A stretch of DNA of 64,000 bases from positions 3,534,001-3,598,000 of the forward strand of contig JAJFZO010000087.1 of NCBI GenBank assembly GCA_021397835.1. The letters run 5' to 3'. The position numbers were made by a program, and so were the translations under genes. This stretch comes from Moringa oleifera. Taxonomy: Eukaryota; Streptophyta; Magnoliopsida; Brassicales; Moringaceae. This document shows, in pieces, positions 1 through 11,262 of this stretch. Numbering within the stretch: the stretch's first letter is position 1; every line of letters begins with the position of its first letter. Below the pieces are notes generated by a model. It had not been told where the DNA came from. It saw only the letters and a program-made list of their open reading frames with translations, and did not search any database.

Positions 1-1007
1 AAATAATACCAACAAAATCTAAACAAAACTAGTTAAAATAATACCTAAAAATTTTTCAATCATCAAAGCAATATCTACTAGGAATTTTAATTTATGTAAT
101 AAAAAATAAAAAAATACAAATCAATCATAATCATAAGACAAATCAACTTTAATAGAATGTAATACATATAAATCAGGATAACATCAAAAAAATCAAAATC
201 TAATATATTAAAATTATAAATATGGAATCATATTAAAAAAACAAAGTGATACATAATCTTTCTATCTGCAAGATAATACCAATTTATGATTTTACTTTTA
301 AATACATATAAATAAGAATAAAAAGAAAATTCAAAGTTAATTGAAAGTAATGTAGAAAATTAGCATAAAACCAAAAAGATTCAAATTTAAAAATATTTAG
401 AATCTTAATATAAAATTACATAAATAAAACTTGCAAAATATGATACTGGTAAATCTTTCAATTATCATGAAAAATACTAATTTTCGATTTCACTTCTGCA
501 ATAAAACACCATAAAATGATACATATCAATAAGAACAATAAAAAACATTTAACCTTAAATAAATTGAAAATGATATTAATTAACAAGAATAATATAAAAA
601 ATCAAATTTATATATATCCAAATTTGAAATACAGAATTAAATAAAAAAATTACAAAAATACTACTGTATATATTTTAATTTTCAAGAACAATAATAATTT
701 AGATTTTCACTTTTGCAACAAAACATCATAAAAATGTTATAGCTCAGTAAAGAAAAAAATTAACTTTAATTAGAAGTGAAACGGATCAACAATAATAATA
801 ACATAAAAATATCAAATTAAAAAAATACTAAAAATCTTAAATTCAAAATTGTATAAACAATCAAATTAATACTTGTATGTCTTTCAATTTTTAATAGGAA
901 TGTACTAGTTTGGGTTCATTGCAAAAAAAAAAAAAAAAAAGGCCTAAATTCATAAGAATAATAAACAAAATTTAATGTAAATTAAAGTGATAACATAAAA
1001 ATAAAAT
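1..1007. repeat. Region A, left part: diverged ~205-bp AT-rich repeats
   Basis: AT-rich block without coding capacity, made of degenerate units that each contain a recognisable core (an 'atctttcaat' stretch, then 'aataccaattt', a T-rich 'atttcacttttgcaa' stretch, 'aaaacaccataaaa' and 'atcaataagaataat'). The 'tctttcaat'-like core recurs near 254, 459, 672 and 876, a spacing of about 205 bases. The block resumes after the inserted CACTA element at 17992. Its first base aligns with about 25949 in region B, so it probably continues to the left of the window. It contains a pure A run near 925. Confidence 0.75.
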
Positions 1008-1010
1008 TAT

Positions 1011-1262
1011 GGCTACTATAAAAATTATAATAAGTGACAGTAATTTAATGACAGTTCTTAAAAGAATTGTCATTAAAAGTATTATTAACAATTTTTAATG
1101 TTAGTTCTTTTAAAATTGGTATTGAAGGTCTATTTTGAATGTTAGTTTTAAAATAACTTACATTAAAAAAAGGATTTATCATTGTTTAACATCAGTCACT
1201 ATTTAATTAACATTAAAAGACAACATTTAACATCTCGTGAAAACTATTGTTAAAAGCTTAAC
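1011..1262. repeat. CACTA left subterminal repeat array
   Basis: Short repeated and inverted motifs such as 'tgacagttcttaaaag', 'aattgtcattaaaag' and 'ttaacattaaaag' alternate on both strands. In CACTA elements such arrays bind the transposase. The same motif family recurs at 17690-17960, which ties the two ends together. Confidence 0.7.
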
Positions 1263-2041
1263 ACAGCTCTTTGTAAGTATATTTGGGTGAATATTAAGTA
1301 TGAATGAGTATATATTGATGAATTTATTATTTGATAATTTTAAAATTTTTAGATTAATTGGTGAATTAAATAGATGTTAGTTACATGAATTTATATTTTG
1401 ATAAATTAAATAGATATTAGTTAGATGAATTTATATTTTGATGAATTTATGTTTGAATAAATTTTGTTAGGTAAGATTAATTGATATATTTTGTAAAATT
1501 TATATTTATTTTGTAATAACTTAATTTAATATTAGTTAAATTTTAAATAGATAATTAATTAGATAATTATATAGTAAATAATTAAATATTATTTAAATTT
1601 TAGTTAATTTACTAGCTAGTTAGATGCTTATATAGTAATTAATTAGATGTTAATTAAATATTGACTATGTAATAGTTAACTAATTAGTTATAAATCATTT
1701 ATTTTAATTTTAATTAATTAATTAGATGCTTGTAATTGAAATTTAATTAATTTACTAGTGCTTGTAAAGTAATTAATTAGAAGTTAATTAATTGACTATG
1801 TATTAATTTACTAATTAATTATAAATCATTTACTTAGATTTTAATTAATTAATTTTTCGTTAGTTATATATTATTTATTTAATTATATATTAATTAATCA
1901 TTTGTTATTTAGGTAATTAATCAATTACACACTACTTTAGTTAAATACATAATTAATTACACATGTCAATTACTTCATGAAAATTTTGGTTACATGTAAT
2001 TTGTAACTAAATATCTAATATGAAAAGTTTTGAACATTAGA
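1263..2041. other. AT-rich CACTA interior, non-coding
   Basis: Low-complexity run dominated by 'ttaattaatta', 'aattagatg' and 'gttaattaatt' words with short degenerate tandem repetition (for example a near-duplicate 'aaatagatgttagttacatgaatttatattttgat' around 1367-1442). No coding frame was found. It probably corresponds to the promoter and 5' leader of the CACTA transposase gene. Confidence 0.5.
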
Positions 2042-2601
2042 ATGGATAAAACTTAAATGTTCGCTGACAGAAGGTCAGAGGCATATGATATAGGAGTAAA
2101 TAACTTATTAGATTATACTTTTCAAAATAGTGATAACTCTGAATTAGTTCGACATCCATGTATTAAATATAGTAATATGAAGTGTCATACTCCACGTAAG
2201 ATACGGAATCATTTATATGTATATGGAATTGACACAACTATCAAAATTAGATATGGCATAAAGAAACTTGTTAAGTCTTTTACTAGTAGGAATGCCAGAG
2301 TTGTTAGGGAGGCAAAACACATCGAAGAAGTTGATAACACTGTAAAAATGGTGCAAAAGGCATTTACAGAGTATGATAGTAATCGTAACCACTTTGACAG
2401 ATTAAAAAAGTGATACCGAGAAACTTTTGTATCCTAGATCAATGAAGTTCACTAAACTATCTTCTCTAGTTAAATTGTATAATTTGAAGGTGAAATATTG
2501 TTGGTCTAATCAAAGCTTTAGTGATCTTTTAAATTTAATTGCTGGAATATTGCTTTAATAATAGTGAAATGCCTATATCCATATATGTGGTAATAAATTT
2601 G
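2042..2601 (+). pseudogene. CACTA transposase (TNP2-like) N-terminal relic
   Basis: The frame starts at ATG 2042 as MDKT, hits a TAA at 2054 where the family has Trp, then continues MFADRRSEAY...GVNNLLDYTF, which is the start of the transposase-associated domain (Transpos_assoc type, with the 'R.HPC.KY.N' cysteine/lysine pattern and 'I..HLY.YGI'). After the stop at 2411, another frame gives EKLLYPRSMKFTKLSSLVKL and 'WSNQSF.DLLNL', matching the segment that normally follows in TNP2-type transposases, then 'NNSEMPISIY' in a further frame. At least one nonsense codon and two frameshifts are present, so it is dead. The homology ends near 2600. The catalytic DDE region is absent, lost or deleted where the Tat element now sits. 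Confidence 0.75.
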
Positions 2602-2859
2602 ATCTTTTTATTTATGTTAGTATGTATTTTTTTCACTCTTAAGATTATTAATTATTTTCTGTTAGTAACTCTTTTAAATTGCTCCAAATTATTAATGAAT
2701 CAAGTGACAGGGGCATTCTTAGGAGTATTTTTTCTAATGCATGTATATTTAAACTTATGTGTGATGTTAGTTTCATTTATTTTACAAAATATAACAATTA
2801 AAATTTTTTAATGAAGTTTCTACATCAAACTTCAAATACGGTGTAGACACCCATTTTGC

Positions 2860-3045
2860 AACAATACTGTAACGCTGTTTATTCTACAATGCTGCCAATG
2901 CTACAATGCTACCAATTCTACAATGCTGCCAATGCTACAATGCTACCAATTCTACAATGCTGCTAATGCTGCAATGCTGTCAATTCTGCAATGCTACCAA
3001 CTCTGCCATGCTACCAATTTTGCAATGCTGCAATGCTACCTATTG
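2860..3045 (+). repeat. Minisatellite 'gcaatgctaccaattct' in 5' LTR
   Basis: About ten imperfect copies of a 15-17 base unit of the form 'acaatgctgccaatgct/acaatgctaccaattct'. In the 3' LTR the same array (about 14680-14770) is roughly half as long, so copy number changed after insertion. Confidence 0.85.
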
Positions 3046-3180
3046 CTATATTAAATAGAGGCTTGGCTAAAGTTTATAAATACCTACTTGGCCAAGAGCT
3101 TAGGGGGGATTTTTGGAGAGTGAATGTGAGGGAGAGAACGTTAAAAAATTTTGAGAGTTTGAAGAATATGTGGAGAAAGT

Positions 3181-3190
3181 TATAAAAGGG
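3181..3190 (+). promoter_or_regulatory. LTR TATA box
   Basis: TATAAAAGGG, preserved exactly in the other LTR at 14915-14924 although the surroundings have diverged. A second TATA-like 'tttataaata' at about 3075 is not conserved in the 3' LTR. Confidence 0.6.
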
Positions 3191-5279
3191 AGAGATAATA
3201 GTGTAAAAAGAGTTAGAGAGATTTTCTTTAGTAAAGAGAGATTTAGAGGAGAAATTTTCAGATATTACTTTCTCTTGAAGAACAAGATAACCTTTTTTGT
3301 GATTTTATTATCACTTTTTTCTCTTTATTTTTGTTTTTTCAAGAATATTTCCTTTCATTTATTTACTTAATTGTTATTATATATATGTACATATATATTT
3401 TTACTCTTGCACATGTGTATCCTTTTATTTATCTTCATGTTATTCTTACTTGAATCTTTATTTACTTTGTATATTGATGTATTTATATTCTTCTATTTAC
3501 AAATACACATGATTTTTTTTTTTTATACTTTCATGTCAAAGACATGAAAAGTTAAGTAAAATAATGGATAGTGTATGAAAATAATGAGCAAAAAAATGTA
3601 ATTTAATAGAAAATAGAAGGGATGTGATATAGAAACTAAAGAAAAGAAAACGAAGAAAGAGTAATTAGGAAGGTAGTATATGCTTCCATGTTGAATACAT
3701 GAAATTTGTTTGAAAGAATGAAAAAAAAAAAAAGAAGAAGAAGAAAGGCATAGGTAACTTTAAGATATCAAGGTTATTTTAAAATAACAAATTTAAATTG
3801 TTCATAATATAAAATTATTAGGTAAATTAAGTTTTGTTTTTTTTACTCAATTTTAACTATGTTTTCAAAAAAGATGAAATCACTTTGATATTATTTTAAG
3901 TTTTTTAAAAAATTAAAAATTAAAAATATTTTAAATATTTGAGAGCATAAAATCATTCAAGAGAATTATTTTCTTAAAAATTATTTTAAAAAAATAATAT
4001 ATATTTTAAGTTTTCGAAAAGTAAGAAAAAATCTCAAGAAAGAGATTTTCATATTTCTTATGTAAGAATTATTTTTCTTAAAAGTAAAAATAAATAAATA
4101 TATATTTTTAATTTTGAAAGGATATAAAAAAATCTTAAGAGAGAGATTTTTATATTTTAATACAAAAATAACTTAATATTTTAAAAATTATAAAAAAACT
4201 CAAGATAGAGGTTTTCATATTTTTTAATAACAAAAAAATTATTTTTAAATATATATGTTTCAAGTTTTGAGGAGTATGAAAAATTTCAAGAAATTAGTTT
4301 TCATATTTTTTAATATAAAATTAATTTTTAAAATATTTATTTGATATTTTTGAGAAAATATAAAAAAAAATCTTAAGAGAGATTTTCATACTCTCTAATA
4401 TAAAATTTATTTAATATATTTTTTAGAAATATAAAAAGGTTTCAGAGGATCTTTATATTTAAATACATATTTATAAAAAATTTAAGAGAAAAATCTTTGT
4501 ATTTTCTAAAATATTTTATGTATATGACTCTCTACTCATTTTCATTTTGAATTGATGAAATTATAAAAATTGAATTTAAATCTTATATTTAAATATAAAA
4601 TATTAATTATTTGCTTGCATTAGAGTTATAAAACTTCAAAATTATTTATATGTTCTACATAAAGTGCCTATGCATGTGCATTAAAGTGTCATTGAATTTA
4701 TATGAATGACAACAAAAAATATTTTGCGGATTATGAGGGTTGAACAAGAGTGAGATCTCTTTATTTTTTATCATAAAAAAATATTTTAGGATTAGAGGCT
4801 AATCAAGAGCGAAACTTTTACATCTTCTCTTATAAAATAATTTCAAGAGTTAGAGAAAACAAGAGTTAAATATATATATTCCCCAAAACATTAAAAATTT
4901 TACTTATTTTGATATTGTCTACATTTCTTTTGAGGCATATTTTTGTGAATCAATTTTAAAAATCAAATGAATTTCAAAACTAAAAAATAATTATGATCAA
5001 TGGGTACCAATTTCTGGGCACCGTTGGGGGTGCTGATCTTTCCCCACGCGTAATCAATTTCCAAACCCATATTTTTAATTTTGAAAAAGCAATGTTGTCT
5101 CTTTTTTTTTTTTTGAAAAAAAAAAGAATTTCGATTTCTAATCACACCATAAAAAGGATTGGTTGTGACTCTTTTTATTTTTATTTTCTAAAATCTTTTC
5201 GAAAGAAAATCATCCGAAATACATTTTTTTTAAGTCGCTTCAAGAATTCAACCCTAGTCGAAGGTAAGTTGTGATAACT

Positions 5280-5297
5280 TGGCGACTTCACTGGGGA
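5280..5297 (+). promoter_or_regulatory. Primer binding site of the Tat element
   Basis: TGGCGACTTCACTGGGGA lies four bases after the 5' LTR. Tat/Ogre elements carry a very similar site, described as complementary to the 3' end of a tRNA-Arg. The match to the tRNA is from family knowledge and was not tested here. Confidence 0.75.
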
Positions 5298-6526
5298 CAT
5301 TTAGAGAGTCAGGCCAAAATTGATTATGGATTACTTTTTGGTTTTGAAAAGTGAAGTTTAATCTTAATTCCCTTTTATTTCACATTTACTACATTTAGAA
5401 TTACTATTCGATTAATTTTTTACTTGTTTTGCACGTTTACTTTACATTATATATTATCACCTGAATTGTTTTATGACTTATGCACTTCATACACACACAT
5501 CACTTGCATGACATAAACTCTCGACCGAGCTTTACCTTCTAGGAAGGAATAGAGTAAACTATGCTCTCAAGAAGTACCTTACTTCTGTACGGGCTATCAA
5601 AATATTCTCACTCAAATTGAACTTGAAATTCTTTATGATTTTTGAGAAGTTAATGCTTTCGCAACAATAATAGTAGTGTTTCAAGGTGCCTTACTAATCT
5701 AGTAAGGAGCAATCTGAGAACCTATAGAAAACCGATCAATTTCTCAAAGCACAACATATGGAAAGTTTAGGAAATTGAGATTAAGATAGGGCCATAGCTA
5801 GTCATAAAAAGAAAAATCTTTTAGGACACGAAGAGAGTCATGTTTTGTATATGAATGTTTTTTAATATTTTTATCCTGTTGTGATACTGACTCTTTGCTT
5901 AATGTTTGTTCTTTTGCTTTATAGTTGCATGACATATCATTAAGAGGATTATTACCTTCTCAAGCTTAAAAACACGTGGTAAACTTTTGTTAAATTCATA
6001 AAGTATTTGTAGTCATGGAAGCTTCACAATCAAGCAAGCTAACGTTAATGATGGTCCAGAGTTATGTTTTTAATTATGGACTTAATGTTAAGTATTGACC
6101 GTGTATGCATATGCTTTATGAAATTAATAATAATCTCTATTTGTTTACAAATTGTGAAGTTAACAAATTTTCTAATATTTTTGCATTCATACTAACCATA
6201 ATGCATGCATACTTTCCATTCTGACACTAAAATATTTGATTTAGGGTACAAGACAAGTATAGGGAAATTAAAGCACCATTTCATTATAATGACCTACAGA
6301 ACTTGCTCGAAGACAAAAACTAATATAGAAGATCAAAAAGCTTCATGGAGAGATTAGATAACATGAGAAGATAAGAAATTAGCAAAAGGCACAAGAGAAG
6401 ATGACACATAATCAAGAATAGATGTTGTCCCAATTCCTCTAAATGCTAAAGATGATCCAATTAATAGTTAAGGAAGAAACAGTTGTTGTGGAATAAGAGG
6501 CTCTTGAAAATATACATTTTGAGGGA
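5298..6526 (+). other. Tat element 5' untranslated leader
   Basis: About 1.2 kb between the PBS and the first recognisable gag sequence. No long reading frame is present and I see no trace of the extra ORF1 found in the large Ogre elements, so this is more like a shorter Tat member. Nothing else was recognised here. Confidence 0.5.
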
Positions 6527-7369
6527 AATGACCTTTATAGGCCACCAAGGAAATCCTTCACCTGATTACCCACCAAAATTTACCCCTGTTCATGAACTAA
6601 GGTATGGTGCATCCAAAAGCATGCCAAAAGCAGGGGAACCAATTTGTGTTCTTGACTTGGATGACCCAACAAAAATAAAGAAGTTAAGGATTAAAAATAT
6701 CAACAATAAGGAATTATTACAGAAGTATGAAATGTTGGCCAAAAAAGGTGAAAGTGTTTGAGGAGGCTTGTAAATTTTCGGGGCTAGATATTTCGGACCT
6801 CATCTTTGTGCCTAGACTAGTATTATCGCCAAAGTTCAAAGCACCTGAATTCGATAAATTGGATGGAACTAAATGCCCATGTACGCATATTTGCATGTAC
6901 TTACTAAGATGCATTAGATACGAGGACAATCAGAAGCTGCTTATACATTGTTTTCAAGATAGCCTAAAAGAAAAAGCGCTAGATTGGTACACTAACTTAA
7001 AAGCCTTTAAAATTCAATCTTGGAAAGATCTAGCCACTACTTTGATGGCTCAATACTAGCACATGGTACAGCTTGCACTAAATCAAGTTACTTTACAAAT
7101 ATGTGAAGAAAAATGATGAATCCTTCAAAGAATATGCTCGAAGGAGGTGTAAAGTTATAGCAAGAATCCATCCAACTTTGTCTGAAGATGAGTTTTCAGA
7201 ATTATTTGTCAATACTCTAAAGCCCCCATTCTATGACAGGTTGCTTGGTATGTCAGGCAAAAAATTTGTCAAGATAGTTAGGCAGAAGAAGATGTTTGAG
7301 AATGCCTATAGATTTGGATGGTTGGAGGATCCAAACAATGCAAAGAAAGCTACAACGAGAAAGAAATAA
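6527..7369 (+). pseudogene. gag relic of the Tat element
   Basis: Three overlapping frames give a capsid-like protein. Residues MTFIGHQGNPSPDYPP...HELRYG (6527-6761) form the N-terminal part. The next frame (6727-7059) carries the Retrotrans_gag core 'FDKLDGTKCPCTHI..YL', 'KEKALDWYTNL' and 'SWKDLATTLMAQY'. A third (7103-7369) continues 'NDESFKEYARRRCKVIARI' and 'ELFVNTLKPPFYDRLLG'. Two frame changes and a TAG near 7057 disrupt it. In an active element this protein forms the virus-like particle that packages the RNA; here it cannot be made whole. Confidence 0.85.
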
Positions 7370-8540
7370 GAAGGTGAAACAAACCATATTTCTCAATTGA
7401 CTTTTTTTCAACCTTTATTTTTCAACTTGTGACCTCATCAGTAACAATTTCTAAGGACTCCTTACCCTATGCCCTATTATTCGACCACAAACATCATTAG
7501 TACAGTACCAAAGCCAGCAACGCAACAATGACCATTGGCATTACCACCTTTTTGTACTCCCCAAAACCTTAACCAACCCAATCCTTAAAAAGAAAGACCC
7601 TAAAGTCAACATCTGAGGGTCCCCATAAGATCAATCCCCATGACATATGCAGAGTTGTATCCCTAATTACTAGAAGGAAAGTTAGTAGCTCCAGTATTTT
7701 TAAAACTAATACAACCTTCATATATCAAGTGGTATGACTCAGAGGCAAGTCTTGCTTACCACAGTAAAGCGACTGGGCACAATATAGAAAATCACCCAGC
7801 ATTTAAGTACAGAGTCTAATCTTTAGTTGATCATAGGGCCTTGAGGTTTAATATAGACCCCAGCCCAAATGTGGGTAATAATGCATTGCCAATGCATGGG
7901 GCAAACGATAGTTAACATGTTAAAAAGTATAGAAGAAGGACCGTTGATAGCCCCAATTGAAAAATTGAAGCCATTAGTGATAGTATGCTCGCTTAAGGCA
8001 ACAAATCCTCAAGTAAATACAGGAATTCTATTAGTAAGCACTCAAACAAAATTAGTTATCAAGGTACCAATGCCTTTTTCATACAAGAATACATATATTG
8101 TTCCTTTGAATTATCAGGTTCAGATAAAAAAAAAAAAAGAATCCAATGTAGCTAGCATGGTAAGGCCGAGTGTGAGAGGTGTCATGGCCTAATAGAACCT
8201 AAAGAAAAATAAGTTGTAGCTCACTCAAGTGAGAAAGAGAAAGAAAAATAAGTTAGTAGAAAATATCTTGTCACTGAAGATGAGGCTCTAGAGTTTTTAA
8301 AATTCATCAAGCATATTGAATACAATGTGATTGAAAAATTGCAAAAAACATAAGCAAATATCTCATTGTTATTACTTTTACTAAGTTCAGAGTCTCATCG
8401 TGAGTCCCTAATAAAGGTGTTAAAGAATGCCTATGTGCCCCCATGAAATATCGTTAAAAAAAAACGGGTGACTTAGTAAGAAACCTGATGGCTCATAATT
8501 TTATCATGTTAAATGATAATGAAATTCCGATGAATGGGAG
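7370..8540 (+). pseudogene. gag-pol linker relic of the Tat element
   Basis: Decayed, proline-rich linker. Around 7735-7900 one frame reads 'AYHSKATGHNIENHPAFKYRV' then 'SPNVGNNALPMHG'. This matches the zinc-knuckle-like segment of Tat elements, but at least one of its Cys positions now has another residue. A further open frame at 7869-8192 is the same region in a shifted frame. Many stops. Confidence 0.6.
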
Positions 8541-8559
8541 AGGTTTTACCAAGGCCTTA

Positions 8560-8890
8560 GATATATCACTGAGTGTAACGGCTATACCATCTCCAAGGTC
8601 TTGATTGATAATGGGTCTTCATTGAATGTAATGTCCTTATCAACTCTGAGGAGGCTTCCCTTGGATATCTCATACATGAGATAGAGCACAATAACCATAC
8701 GAGTATTTAACAGCTCAAAAAGGGAAGTGATTGGGTTATGGAAGTGACAATGAGGATAGGTCTGTACACCTACAACATTGAATTTCAAGTGATGGACATT
8801 AATACCTTTTTTAACTACTTGCTTGGAAGACCTTGGATTCATATGGTAGAGGTTGTGCCTTCGACCCTATACCAGCTCGTTACCATTAAA
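8560..8890 (+). pseudogene. Aspartic protease relic of the Tat element
   Basis: The plus-strand frame reads GYTISKVLIDNGSSLNVM with the active-site aspartate codon at 8607-8609 in a D-N-G-S context (D-T/N-G-S is usual). It continues 'LSTLRRLPLDIS' and, after frame changes, 'LEDLGFIW', the equivalent of the 'LLGRPWIH' end motif. Interrupted by stops near 8680 and 8740. The opposite-strand frame 8582-8842 is a shadow of it. Confidence 0.8.
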
Positions 8891-9749
8891 GTATAAAAAG
8901 GCATCATAGCTTCAATTTTATCAAGCCATTCCTATATTGAGGCTTTAGAAAACACTAAAGATTGTTCATTCAGAGCATTAGAATTTGTGAATGCTACTAA
9001 ACATGCATAGGCATAGAAGCCTCGCATCTCTAAAATTATGAAATTCCAATTGGGGCAAACCTTAAGTAAAGGGTACAAAGTCCGAAGATTATTAGGAAAG
9101 AATTTGCGAGGGATATCGTTACCTTGGATATCCTTAAAAACAAGGATTAGATTGGCTTAAGCTATAAAAGAACCAAAGCAGAGAAAAGCCAAATGATGGA
9201 AGAAAAGAAAAAAAAGAGAAAGATATTGTTTGAAGGGAAAACTTATAAGTCAAAGCCTATCGACTATAGTATTCTATTGCATCGAGCATTCAGATCAGCT
9301 GGTTTATTATCCTTAAGGAGCCAATTCATATTATTATCAAAACTAGAAGTCAGCTTGTAGAAGATCTTTTTTACCTCTCAATCAACATGATAGGAGATTC
9401 ATGCATGTATGAGAGAGATTGTGGAATCCATCCATGTCCCCGAGGATTTTTTTTGAATAATTGGACAACAACTGAACTGTTAGTAGTTTTCATTGTTGAA
9501 TAAATGTGATTTTCTAACTTTATGTTTAAATTTGATCACTATTAATGAATGCACTCTTTTATTTTCACCTAATATTTATTTTATTCTTCACCATTTCATT
9601 CTTATTTATTTTCAAGCATCCAAATAAGACATTCCCATTTTGATCTCCAAGGTCACATACAATGAATATCCCAGTGCTATGAATGTTAATTGTGAATTAA
9701 ATCCCAAAGAATTTCTATATCAAGATAATTACCCCCAGATTTATCAAGA
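8891..9749 (+). other. Tat element spacer between protease and reverse transcriptase
   Basis: Poorly conserved pol linker with multiple stops. A few coding-like stretches remain (for example 'KKRKILFEGKTYKSKPIDYSI' around 9205-9270) but no domain was recognised. Confidence 0.45.
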
Positions 9750-10815
9750 ATGATTGAACAAGAGAAAAAAATTATGCTACATAAAGAGTTCACGGAGACC
9801 ATTAACTTAGGAAATGAAATAAAAAAAAAAGTAAAAATTGTGATTACTCTATCTTCCGACGTAAAAGAAGAGTTGATAAACTTATTAAGAGAATATTCAA
9901 ATGTGTTTGCATGGTCATATAAAGATATACCAAGGCTAGATTGTAATATGGTCGAGCATCGATTACCACTAAAATCAAGATGTCTACCAGTTTAACAAAA
10001 GCTGAAAAGAATGAAGCCAGAAGTGTTATTAAAGATTAAAGAAGAGGTCCAAAAATAATTAGATGCAGGGTTTATTGTTATGGCACATTACCCATAATAG
10101 GTAGCTAATATAGTCCCAATATCAAAAAAAGATGGCAAGGTACAGATGTGTACAGATTACAAAGACCTTAATTGAGCAAGTCTTAAGGATAATTTTTTAT
10201 TGTAATTTTTCATTGTCGCATATCAACACTCTTGTGGATAATACAACCAAAATTCTTTATTTTCTTCCATGGATGGATACTCAAGATATAATCAAATAAA
10301 AATGGCACTAGCGAATATGAAAAAAACTATATTTGTCACCTTTTGGGGAACATTTTGCTATCATGCAATGCCGTTTGGGTTGAAAAATGCCGACGCAACT
10401 TACCAACGCATTATGGAACGTTATTTCATTATACGATGCACAAAACAATTAAAGTCTATGTTAATGACATGATAACCAAATCTGAGAAAGATGAAGATCA
10501 TGTGAAGGATTTAAGAAAACTTTTTGAAACACTTTGAAAATATGAGTTATGGTTGAATTCGATAGGAACACTTTCGACGTGAAATCAAGAAAACTATTAG
10601 GCTTTATCATAAATGAGAAAGATATTAAAGTCGATCCCGACAAAGTCGATATGATTCAGAATTTGGCACCACTTAAAATAGTAAAGGAAGTATGGAGCTT
10701 TTTGGGAAGGTTGAATTATATTTCAAGATTTAGAGCCCAATTGATAAATATATGTGATCCCATCTTCAAGATGTTGAGAAATAATTTTCCTGGTGAATGG
10801 GATAAAGAATACTAA
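9750..10815 (+). pseudogene. Reverse transcriptase relic of the Tat element
   Basis: N-terminal part 'LLREYSNVFAWSYKDIPRLD' (to 9995), then 'VANIVPISKKDGKVQMCTDY' (about 10110-10160), 'MDGYSRYNQIKMA' (10269), 'FCYHAMPFGLKNADATYQR' (10350-10410), the catalytic box and 'LGFIINEKDIKVDPDKVDMI' / 'VWSFLGRLNYISRF' (10600-10730). These are all the expected RT blocks in order. The catalytic Y-V-D-D motif reads Y-V-N-D (10456-10467), so one metal ligand is lost. Stops interrupt at 9993, about 10057, 10098 and 10180, and a frame change occurs near 10440. Confidence 0.9.
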
Positions 10816-11262
10816 ATAGCCTTTGATAAAATAAAAAGATATCTGTCCAACCCTCCAGTATTGATGCTGTTAATTCTAAGAAAGCTATTAATTTTGTATT
10901 TAACAGTGTATGAAAGGTCGAAGAGCAATGTATTAATGCAAGAAGATGAGTCTAGTGAGAAAGGCCATGCTATTTATATCTTGAGTAGAAAGTTCACTGA
11001 TTATGAGTCAAAATATTCATCAATTGGGAAGATTTCTTGTGCATTAGCATGGGCTGCACATAAAGTTTGCCAATATTTATTAAGTCACACGACATGGATA
11101 ATTACTAAGTTAGATCCCATTAAGTACTTGTTTGAAAAACTCTCATTATCTGACAAGCTGGCTAGATGGCAAGTACTGTTGTCAAAGTACGATCTTGTAT
11201 ATGTTTCCCAAAAGGCGATCAAAAGAAGTGCCATAGTATACTTTTTGGCTGATTCGTGCTAA
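10816..11262 (+). pseudogene. RNase H (first) relic of the Tat element
   Basis: Frame 10861-11262 reads 'LILYLTVYERSKSNVLMQ.DES', 'KGHAIYILSRKFTDYESKYS', 'CALAWAAHKVCQYLLSHTT', 'DPIKYLFEKLSLSDKLARWQ' and 'DLVYVSQKAIKRSAIVYFLA'. This is a textbook gypsy-type RNase H following RT. It normally degrades the RNA strand during reverse transcription. The segment is nearly intact but sits in a dead polyprotein. Confidence 0.88.

Larger units (their letters stand above)
2842..5276 (+). repeat. 5' LTR of the Tat element
   Basis: Begins TGTAGACACCC and ends near GTGATA. The whole length aligns with 14661-17003 at what looks like roughly 80-90% identity by eye, with small indels. It includes a minisatellite at about 2860-3045, a TATA box at 3181, and a long AT-rich tail of 'tcaagagagatttttatatttt' units (3950-4520). 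Reading frames inside (for example 2991-3185 and 4993-5274) are incidental. Confidence 0.85.

Noticed and set aside
1..1007. CRISPR-like array of regularly spaced repeats
   Set aside because: The repeats are diverged ~205-base AT-rich units without constant direct repeats and unique spacers, in a plant genome.
2539..2811. Hydrophobic 90-residue open frame, membrane-protein-like
   Set aside because: Only its first ~20 residues continue the CACTA transposase relic. The rest is Phe/Leu/Ile-rich, as any AT-rich frame is, and no family is recognised.
4963..5274. Overlapping open frames on both strands (60 and 93 codons)
   Set aside because: They lie inside the 5' LTR, consist mainly of poly-Phe/Lys from A/T runs, and are broken in the 3' LTR copy.
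8582..8842. Minus-strand 86-residue open frame
   Set aside because: It is the exact opposite-strand shadow of the Tat aspartic protease relic.
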